DNA of 7,559 bases from Paracoccaceae bacterium. Its GTDB lineage: Bacteria > Pseudomonadota > Alphaproteobacteria > Rhodobacterales > Rhodobacteraceae. The position numbers were made by a program, and so were the translations under genes. Of this stretch, positions 1-4,977 are shown in pieces (the first letter of the stretch is position 1; each line of letters starts with the position of its first letter). Below the pieces are notes generated by a model. It did not search any database and had not been told where the DNA came from. It saw only the letters and a program-made list of their open reading frames with translations. The DNA lies in NCBI GenBank assembly GCA_024742655.1, contig JANSYB010000087.1, positions 1 to 7,559 on the forward strand, read 5' to 3'.

Positions 1-599
1 CATGGGCCTTCTTTGACACGACGGACGCGGTGTTCCTGCCCCCGCATCGCGCCGGTCTGCTGACCGCCGCGCGCCAGACGCTGGCCTCGCGCCTGAAGAA
101 GGGCAAGACGCCGGACGTGAACATCGACAGTTTCGCGCCGCCGCTCAGGGGCCACGGCGCGGCCTTTGTCACACTGCAGAAAGAGGGGCGTTTGCGCGGC
201 TGTATCGGGTCGCTGCGCGCGTATCAGCCGCTGATCCGCGACGTGGTCGAGAATACCGTGAAATCCGGCTTCAGCGACCCCCGTTTCCGGCCACTGGAGG
301 TGGACGAGATGACGACGGTCCGGATCAAGATCGCCGTGCTGTCCCCGTCGGCGCCTATGCAATTCGAAAGCGAGGCCGCCCTGCTGGACCAGATCGTGCC
401 GGAACGTGACGGTCTGATCCTGTCCGATCAGGACAAGAGGGGCGTGTTCCTGCCCATGGTCTGGGAAAGCCTGCCCACGCCCGAGGCCTTTCTGAACGGT
501 CTTAAGGTCAAGGCCGGCCTGCCGAAGGATCACTGGAGCGAGACCGTGCAAATCCACCGTTTCTGCGCCGAAAGCTTTGCCGAACCAGACAGCGCCTAG
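1..599 (+). CDS. amrA: AmmeMemoRadiSam system protein A (AMMECR1 domain), 5'-partial
   Basis: This is an AMMECR1-domain protein, the 'A' component of the AmmeMemoRadiSam group (AMMECR1, MEMO and radical SAM proteins). The biochemical role of this group is not firmly established. The signature LRGCIG is present (residues 55-60 counted from the GTG at 30), followed by SGFSDPRFRPL and a C-terminal VFLPMVWE segment, all typical of the domain. The frame is open from base 3 with no in-frame ATG. The codons before GTG 30 read WAFFDTTDA, so the true start is probably left of the window. I therefore treat the gene as partial rather than starting at GTG 30, which has no clear Shine-Dalgarno sequence. 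The upstream residues resemble the tail of a MEMO domain, which would make this a B/A fusion; that is an inference. The TAG stop (597-599) overlaps the stop of the convergent VOC gene. Family assignment is confident; the start is not. Confidence 0.88.
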   Translation, partial: WAFFDTTDAVFLPPHRAGLLTAARQTLASRLKKGKTPDVNIDSFAPPLRGHGAAFVTLQKEGRLRGCIGSLRAYQPLIRDVVENTVKSGFSDPRFRPLEVDEMTTVRIKIAVLSPSAPMQFESEAALLDQIVPERDGLILSDQDKRGVFLPMVWESLPTPEAFLNGLKVKAGLPKDHWSETVQIHRFCAESFAEPDSA

Positions 600-994
600 G
601 CCCGGTTCGACACCTCGATCAGATTGCCATCGGGATCACGCAGATAGACCGAGACGAGCCGCCCCTGCGCGCCGGTGCGATCCACGGGCCCCTCCAGCAC
701 CGGCAGGTCAAGCGATTCCCAATGCGCCAACCAGTCGGCGACAGGCGTCTCGCTGAGAAAACACAGATCTGCACTGCCGGGGGTGGGACGGGTCGCCTTG
801 GGTTCGAACTCCGCCCCCGCCTGATGCAGGTTGATTTTCTGCTGGCCGAACCCGAGCGCCCAGCGTTGCTTTCCGCCGCCTGCCGCAAAACTCTGCGGCG
901 TCATGCCAAGGGCCGCCTCGTAAAAATCGATCGTTGCCTGCAGGTCGGAAACCGTCAGAACGAGGTGGTCAAGAGACTGGATTTTTGGTGCCAT
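596..994 (-). CDS. VOC family (glyoxalase/bleomycin-resistance fold) protein
   Basis: This is a 132-residue single-domain vicinal-oxygen-chelate protein. The N-terminus LDHLVLTVSD (residues 8-17) and the following FYEAALGM are the classic first beta-alpha unit of the fold. The C-terminal strand with YLRDPDGNLIE (about 117-127) closes it. Candidate metal ligands are His10, His57 and Glu127, with Asp76 a further possibility. VOC proteins include glyoxalase I, epimerases, dioxygenases and antibiotic-resistance enzymes, and the substrate cannot be read from the sequence. I chose the ATG at 994-992 because GGAG (plus-strand 1005-1008) lies 10 nt upstream and the fold begins immediately. The frame stays open upstream to 1213, but that stretch is antisense to the dehydratase gene and does not look like a domain. 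The gene is divergent from the dehydratase and convergent with the AMMECR1 gene. Confidence 0.88.
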   Translation of the reverse strand: MAPKIQSLDHLVLTVSDLQATIDFYEAALGMTPQSFAAGGGKQRWALGFGQQKINLHQAGAEFEPKATRPTPGSADLCFLSETPVADWLAHWESLDLPVLEGPVDRTGAQGRLVSVYLRDPDGNLIEVSNRA

Positions 995-997
995 TTT

Positions 998-1025
998 CAG
1001 ATTGCTCCGATCTGCGGGCCAATCT
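998..1025. promoter_or_regulatory. Dyad symmetry in the VOC/dehydratase divergent gap
   Basis: The 42-bp gap between the divergent starts contains CAGAT (998-1002) with ATCTG (1010-1014), and overlapping AGATTG (999-1004) with CAATCT (1020-1025). Short dyads like this can be operators for divergent genes, but these arms are only 5-6 bp and no clear -35/-10 pair is visible. Confidence 0.25.
1005..1008 (-). promoter_or_regulatory. Ribosome binding site that fixes the VOC gene start
   Basis: On the minus strand GGAG is followed by a 10-nt spacer and then the ATG at 994. It supports this internal start over the longer open frame. The site lies inside the 42-bp divergent gap. Confidence 0.5.
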
Positions 1026-1036
1026 AGCTTGCCGCC

Positions 1037-1828
1037 ATGGATACGCCAGACCAAATCCTGCACGACGTCATGGACACCGCCCGCGCGCGGGCGCTCGAGG
1101 CGACATTGGGTCAGGCGCCGGGCCTGTCCACCGGCGCGGCATTGCCCCCGTTCTTTCACCAGATCTATTTCTGGGAACCACGCCCGCCCGAGGCACTGGG
1201 CCGGGACGGTCATCCCAAGGTGGGCGGCCTCATTCCGGACATGGGCCTGCCCCGGCGGATGTGGGCCGGTGGGCGGCTGGAGTTTCTGACGCCGCTACGC
1301 GCCGGCCAGCCCGCCGCGCGCCGCACTTTTCGCGAAAAGGCCGTGCAAAAGCAGGGCCGCACCGGCCCTTTGGGTTTCGTCACCCTGCGGCACGAAATCT
1401 GGCAGGACGACACCTGCTGCCTGCGCGAATGGCAGGATCTCGTCTATCGAGAGGATCCGGGCGACGGCCCCAAACCGACACCGCCGCAGGCACGGCAAGA
1501 CGAGGATACCTACGAAACCGCCGGGTTCAACTCGACGACGCTGTTTCGCTATTCGGCGCTGACGTTCAACGGCCACCGTATCCACTACGACGAGGAATAT
1601 TCCCGCACAGTCGAAGGGTATGACGGGCTTGTCGTGCACGGCCCCCTGCTGGCGCAGCTTCTGATGCTGATGGCTGAACGCCGGCTTGGGCAATTGCGCA
1701 GCTTCGCGTTCCGCGCCACCAGCCCGCTGATGCATCACGAGACCGCGCAGCTATGCTGGAAAAACGATGGAATCTGCTGGGTGCGCGGCCCCGACGGGCG
1801 GCAATGCATGGAGGCGCAGGCGGGCTAA
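1037..1828 (+). CDS. MaoC/HTD2-like acyl-thioester dehydratase (hydratase), hot-dog fold
   Basis: This 263-residue protein resembles the HTD2 / mesaconyl-C4-CoA (itaconyl-CoA) hydratase branch of the MaoC-like hot-dog enzymes. These enzymes add or remove water across an acyl-CoA or acyl-ACP double bond. The diagnostic stretch is at residues 170-185, FRYSALTFNGHRIHYD, with His183 and Asp185 in the hydratase position. It is followed by EGYDGLVVHGPL (193-204). The N-terminal half (about 35-135) corresponds to the degenerate hot-dog repeat, with an FFHQIYFW segment and GGRLEF before a central strand. Length fits the family, which is usually about 260-290 residues. The start is the ATG at 1037. 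No strong Shine-Dalgarno sequence precedes it, and Met12 (ATG at 1070) is an alternative. No CoA-transferase, CoA-ligase or citramalyl-CoA lyase gene is adjacent, so the physiological substrate is open. The TAA stop overlaps the stop of the oxidoreductase gene. Confidence 0.82.
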   Translation: MDTPDQILHDVMDTARARALEATLGQAPGLSTGAALPPFFHQIYFWEPRPPEALGRDGHPKVGGLIPDMGLPRRMWAGGRLEFLTPLRAGQPAARRTFREKAVQKQGRTGPLGFVTLRHEIWQDDTCCLREWQDLVYREDPGDGPKPTPPQARQDEDTYETAGFNSTTLFRYSALTFNGHRIHYDEEYSRTVEGYDGLVVHGPLLAQLLMLMAERRLGQLRSFAFRATSPLMHHETAQLCWKNDGICWVRGPDGRQCMEAQAG

Positions 1829-2868
1829 CCCGGCAGGGACACATCCGGCCGAAAACCGTTCGGAATTTCGTCCACGCCGTCCAGCAACAGATTCGCCATG
1901 ACCTGCCCCACCCTGGGCGCCATGCCGAACCCGATCTTGAACCCGCCATTGGCGATGAACTGGCCGGGATGCAGCGGATGCGCGCCCAGCATCGGGGCGC
2001 GCGACCGCGCACGCGGCCGCAACCCGGCCCACCGCTCGACCACGCGCGCGCCGTGCAGGACCGGTACCGCCCGCATGGCCCGTTCGATCACGTCGTCAAG
2101 CTGTGCATCCGTCCCGGTCGGGTCGTCATAATCCCGCTCAGAGGTGGAGCCGATGGCCGTCGTGCCGTCGGCATGCGGCACGATGTGAATGGTATCGGCG
2201 AACAGCTGCGGCATGTCCGGCGCCGCGAAATGCAACAGTGCGCCCTGCCCCTTGACGCCGTTGCCGATGGTCTTGCCATAGGCGCGGGACAGCTCCTCAA
2301 GCCCGGCCACGCCTGTCGCATGAAGGACCTGACCGCGTGGGGCGCCCTCTTGCGTTATGACCCCGCCACGCGCCGTGATCGCCCCGGCCAAGGCGGCACA
2401 GGCCCGCCGGGGGTGCAACCGCGCCGACAGGGTATCGCGGATCAAAAGGTCCGTGGGCGTGGCGGGCGCAAAATCGGCCTCGCCTGCCTCGATCACCTGC
2501 CAAACGGCCTTGCCCTGCCATAGCTGCTCGGCCGTCTTCGACCGGGCCCGCGCCAGATCAAGCGCCGCCTCGTCCATCACGGGCTGCAAGCGACCGCTCC
2601 GCGCATAGCCGGGCGATATCCCCGATGTCGCCTCGACCTCGGCCCAGAACACCTCGGCCATAATGAGGCTGTCGAACTGGAACGCCTTCTTGTCGTTCCA
2701 GTTTTCCGGCACATGCGGGGCCAGTGCGCCCACGATACCGCCCGAGGCCCCGGCACCGGGCCCATGCGGGTCGATCACCGTGACCTGCGCGCCCTTTTTC
2801 AGGCAGCACCACGCGATGGACAGCCCGAAAATGCCCGCGCCGTACACCGTGACCTGTGGCATTGCCAT
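1825..2868 (-). CDS. FAD-dependent oxidoreductase, DAO family (possible MnmC oxidoreductase-domain counterpart)
   Basis: This is a 347-residue D-amino-acid-oxidase superfamily flavoprotein. The Rossmann dinucleotide motif VYGAGIFG sits at residues 8-15, with Gly10, Gly12 and Gly15. An acidic end to the second strand follows (VIDP, 31-34), then GAGASGGIVGALAPH (38-52). A late FAD-contact region, ERWAGLRPRARSRAPMLG, spans 278-295, and GGFKIGFGMAP (308-318) precedes the C-terminal helix. No signal peptide or membrane segment is apparent, so it should be cytoplasmic. The GASG-x3-GAL-x-P pattern also occurs in the oxidoreductase half of E. coli MnmC, as I recall that sequence. The gene lies 48 bp from mnmD in divergent orientation, which is why a wobble-uridine (cmnm5U) oxidoreductase role is worth considering. 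A generic glycine or D-amino-acid oxidase-like activity is the alternative. The start is either Met1 (2868) or Met3 (2862); purine-rich GGGGGCGGA lies just upstream on the minus strand. Confidence 0.85.
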   Translation of the reverse strand: MAMPQVTVYGAGIFGLSIAWCCLKKGAQVTVIDPHGPGAGASGGIVGALAPHVPENWNDKKAFQFDSLIMAEVFWAEVEATSGISPGYARSGRLQPVMDEAALDLARARSKTAEQLWQGKAVWQVIEAGEADFAPATPTDLLIRDTLSARLHPRRACAALAGAITARGGVITQEGAPRGQVLHATGVAGLEELSRAYGKTIGNGVKGQGALLHFAAPDMPQLFADTIHIVPHADGTTAIGSTSERDYDDPTGTDAQLDDVIERAMRAVPVLHGARVVERWAGLRPRARSRAPMLGAHPLHPGQFIANGGFKIGFGMAPRVGQVMANLLLDGVDEIPNGFRPDVSLPG

Positions 2869-2916
2869 TCGTCCGCCCCCGCTTCATTGTCGCCCCGATC
2901 CATACCGGAACGCGGC

Positions 2917-3594
2917 ATGCAGAACCAGACAGCAAAGCTTGAATGGCGCGCGGGCGACGTGCCTGTCTCGACCCGGTTCGATGACCCCTATTTCAGCCTC
3001 GAGAACGGGCTGGCGGAGACGCGGCATGTCTTTCTGGCGGGCAATGACCTGCCGGGCCGGTTCCGCGACGGGTTTCACGTGGCCGAGCTTGGCTTTGGCA
3101 CCGGTCTGAATCTGCTGGCCACGCTGCAGGCCTGGCGGCAGGGCGGTCAGTCGGGCGTGCTGCATTACACCAGTTTCGAGGCCTACCCGATGACGGCGGA
3201 CGAGATGCGCCGCGCGCAGGCCGCCTTCACCGAGCTGAACGACATCGCACGGGACCTTGCCCCGCATTGGACGGACACGCCAACGGCCATCACCCTGCCC
3301 GATCTGCATTTCACGCTGGTCACCGGTGACGCGCGCCAGACGCTGCCCGTCTGGACAGACCAGGCCGATGCCTGGTTCCTCGACGGGTTTTCCCCCGCCA
3401 AGAACCCCGAGCTCTGGGGCGAGGACCTGATGCAAGAGGTCGGGCGCCATACGGCTCCGGGTGGGAGTGCCGCGACCTATACCGCCGCCGGGTTCGTGCG
3501 CCGGGCCTTGGCGCAGGCGGGGTTTGAAGTCATCCGCGTTCCGGGATATGGCCGCAAGCGGCACATGACCCGTGCCCGGAAGCCCATGACATGA
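2917..3594 (+). CDS. mnmD: tRNA (5-methylaminomethyl-2-thiouridine)(34)-methyltransferase MnmD
   Basis: This 225-residue protein is an SAM-dependent methyltransferase that makes mnm5(s2)U from nm5(s2)U at the wobble position of certain tRNAs, downstream of MnmE-MnmG. Family landmarks appear in order. STRFDDPYFS and the region around HVFLAGNDLPGRF form the N-terminal segment (about 18-49). ELGFGTGLN (57-65) is the SAM-binding motif I loop. DAWFLDGFSPAKNPELW (151-167) carries the MnmD active-site signature, and TYTAAGFVRRALAQAGF (187-203) is the C-terminal motif. This matches the N-terminal half of E. coli MnmC, with no oxidoreductase domain fused after it. The ATG at 2917 begins exactly where the domain does. 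The open frame upstream to 2713 overlaps the divergent oxidoreductase gene and is rejected. The stop overlaps the next gene's start in ATGA, suggesting co-translation. Confidence 0.93.
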   Translation: MQNQTAKLEWRAGDVPVSTRFDDPYFSLENGLAETRHVFLAGNDLPGRFRDGFHVAELGFGTGLNLLATLQAWRQGGQSGVLHYTSFEAYPMTADEMRRAQAAFTELNDIARDLAPHWTDTPTAITLPDLHFTLVTGDARQTLPVWTDQADAWFLDGFSPAKNPELWGEDLMQEVGRHTAPGGSAATYTAAGFVRRALAQAGFEVIRVPGYGRKRHMTRARKPMT

Positions 3595-4457
3595 CAGATC
3601 AGAACACCCGCCTCGGCATCCTGATGATGGTTGCCACGACCTTTGTCTTCGCGGTGCAGGATGGCATCTCGCGCCACCTGGCGGGAGAATACAACGTCTA
3701 CATGGTGGTGATGATCCGCTACTGGTTCTTTGCCGCCTTCGTCATGACCGTGGCCAGCCGCAAGGCTGGCGGGTTGCGCGCCGCCGCGGCGACCGAACAG
3801 CCGCTGGTGCAGGCATTTCGCGCCGTTCTGCTGGTGGCGGAAATCTGCGTGATGGTTCTGGGCTTCACCCTGCTTGGCCTGATTGAAAGCCACGCGGTCT
3901 TTGCCTGTTACCCGCTTCTGATCGCGGCGCTGTCCGGCCCGGTTCTGGGCGAACGCGTCGGCTGGCGCAGGTGGGCGGCGATCGGGGTGGGGTTCATTGG
4001 CGTGATCATCATTCTGGAACCCGGCTTCGGTGTGTTCCAACCACAAGCAGTCGTGCCGCTGATGGCCGCGCTGATGTTCGCGCTTTACGGGCTGCTGACC
4101 CGCTATGTCGCGCGCAAGGACAGTGCCGCCACCTCGTTTTTCTGGACCGGCACGGTCGGGTCGGTGGCCATGACCGCCGTCGGCATCTGGTTCTGGGAGC
4201 CGATGACCGGGCCGGACTGGATGTGGATGGCCGCCCTGTGCGTGACCGGCGCGCTTGGGCATTACACGCTGATCAAATGCTACGAGGTGGCCGAGGCCAG
4301 CGCGGTGCAGCCCTTTGCCTACCTGCAACTGGTCTTTGTCAGCATCATCGGCATCTCGGTTTTTTCCGAAACGATTCGCGCCAACGTGGCCTTTGGCGCG
4401 GCCCTGATCGTGGGCGCGGGCCTGTTCACGCTCTGGCGGCAACGTGTGCGCGGCTGA
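3591..4457 (+). CDS. DMT superfamily permease (EamA family)
   Basis: This is a 288-residue, strongly hydrophobic inner-membrane protein with the two-repeat architecture of EamA/DMT carriers. It has about ten predicted transmembrane segments: repeat one at roughly residues 9-142 and repeat two at roughly 150-285. Typical landmarks are the first helix (LMMVATTFVFAVQDGISRHL) and the conserved GLIESHAVFACYPLLIAALSG region, followed by GERVGWRRWAAIGVGFIGVIII. The second repeat contains GALGHYTLIKCYEVAEASAVQPFAYLQLV. Members export amino acids, metabolites or nucleotide precursors, or act as S-adenosylmethionine transporters in some bacteria. The substrate cannot be inferred here. The ATG at 3591 shares ATGA with the mnmD stop. 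GGAAG at 3578-3582, 8 nt upstream and inside mnmD, provides a ribosome binding site. The gene is therefore probably the second cistron of an mnmD operon. Confidence 0.9.
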   Translation: MTDQNTRLGILMMVATTFVFAVQDGISRHLAGEYNVYMVVMIRYWFFAAFVMTVASRKAGGLRAAAATEQPLVQAFRAVLLVAEICVMVLGFTLLGLIESHAVFACYPLLIAALSGPVLGERVGWRRWAAIGVGFIGVIIILEPGFGVFQPQAVVPLMAALMFALYGLLTRYVARKDSAATSFFWTGTVGSVAMTAVGIWFWEPMTGPDWMWMAALCVTGALGHYTLIKCYEVAEASAVQPFAYLQLVFVSIIGISVFSETIRANVAFGAALIVGAGLFTLWRQRVRG

Positions 4458-4475
4458 CGCCGCCTGCGGCGCTTT
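4458..4475 (+). terminator. Weak hairpin after the permease gene
   Basis: Immediately after the permease stop codon CGCCG and CGGCG flank a CCTG loop (4458-4471), a 5-bp GC stem followed by CTTT. It is short and its T-tract is minimal. It may be a weak intrinsic terminator or chance in GC-rich DNA. Confidence 0.35.
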
Positions 4476-4524
4476 GACCGGGTTCACGAAAGCGTGAGCC
4501 GCGCTTACACTCGTTGAACCGGTC
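4476..4524. repeat. Imperfect inverted repeat upstream of the DUF2946-like gene
   Basis: The left arm GACCGGGTTCA (4476-4486) pairs with the right arm TGAACCGGTC (4515-4524) with one bulged G. An inner AAGCG (4490-4494) pairs with CGCTT (4502-4506) around a 7-nt loop. The structure fills most of the gap between the permease gene and the next gene and overlaps a candidate promoter. It could be an RNA fold (terminator or leader) or an operator region. Confidence 0.4.
4483..4511 (+). promoter_or_regulatory. Candidate sigma70-type promoter for the two-gene envelope unit
   Basis: TTCACG (4483-4488) and TACACT (4506-4511) each match four of six consensus positions and are separated by 17 bp. Transcription would start about 20 bp before the ATG at 4539. 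This is a visual match only, in a gap where a promoter would be expected. Confidence 0.3.
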
Positions 4525-4538
4525 AGAAACGGGGCCCG

Positions 4539-4922
4539 ATGCGACAGATGCACTTCACTTCGGCACGGCACGTGCGCGGCGCTCTTGCCGTGCTGATTGC
4601 CCTGCTCGTGGCCCTGCGCACCATTGCCGCCCCGGTGGTGATGGCCGCGCCCGAGCCGGGGGTGATGGCGATCTGTTCGGGCGGGCAGATCTACTATGTG
4701 ACTTTGGACGGCACGCCCGTCGATGACACCACGCCCCAGCCCGATCCATGCCCCTATCACGGTCTCACCCTCGCACTTGGCGAGATCGAGACCCCGATAC
4801 CGACAGCCGAGACCGAGGCACGCCGTCTGGCGCTGCCGCTGCCGCAGGCCCCGGCCATCTCCGCGATGCGCGCCCGGCAGAATACCCCGCGCGCCCCTCC
4901 TTTCCTGTCCGAGACCACCTGA
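4539..4922 (+). CDS. Small exported protein, DUF2946-like
   Basis: This is a 127-residue protein with an N-terminal export signal. Basic residues (Arg2, Arg10, Arg13) precede a hydrophobic core at about 14-36, GALAVLIALLVALRTIAA and onwards. Signal-peptidase cleavage is plausible near the VMAAP segment (34-38), or the segment may remain as an anchor. The mature part holds ICSGGQIYYVTLDG (45-58) and a DPCPYHG motif (69-75). It has just two cysteines, Cys46 and Cys71, plus His74. This Cys-x(n)-Cys-Pro-x-His/Cys arrangement resembles DUF2946 proteins, which I recall occurring near copper and other metal genes. The remainder is Pro/Ala-rich and low in complexity. Start 4539 or Met4 (4548) are both possible. 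A 55-bp gap leads to the beta-barrel gene, so the two are probably co-transcribed. The metal link is an inference, and a disulfide-bonded structural role is equally possible. Confidence 0.7.
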   Translation: MRQMHFTSARHVRGALAVLIALLVALRTIAAPVVMAAPEPGVMAICSGGQIYYVTLDGTPVDDTTPQPDPCPYHGLTLALGEIETPIPTAETEARRLALPLPQAPAISAMRARQNTPRAPPFLSETT

Positions 4923-4977
4923 ATCCCATGTCTCAACCGGGGGCCGACCGGGCCACCCGACAGGAAAGATACGAAGA

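Noticed and set aside
995..1213. N-terminal extension of the VOC protein by 73 residues
   Set aside because: The extension is antisense to the dehydratase coding region, resembles no domain, and the internal ATG at 994 has a GGAG site and starts at the fold boundary.
934..1623. A 229-codon plus-strand open frame overlapping the dehydratase gene
   Set aside because: Arg/Gly/Ala/Pro-rich alternate-frame translation; the frame starting at 1037 carries the HTD2 motifs.
2713..2916. N-terminal extension of MnmD by 68 residues
   Set aside because: It overlaps the start of the divergent oxidoreductase gene and has no family similarity; the MnmD domain begins at the ATG at 2917.
2869..2916. Promoters or operators in the 48-bp oxidoreductase/mnmD gap
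   Set aside because: No convincing -35/-10 pair or dyad could be picked out by eye, so no site is listed, although promoters must lie in or near this gap.
4723..4977. N-terminal extension of the beta-barrel protein
   Set aside because: It overlaps the DUF2946-like gene out of frame, is Pro/Arg/Ser-rich, and would place the clear signal peptide internally.
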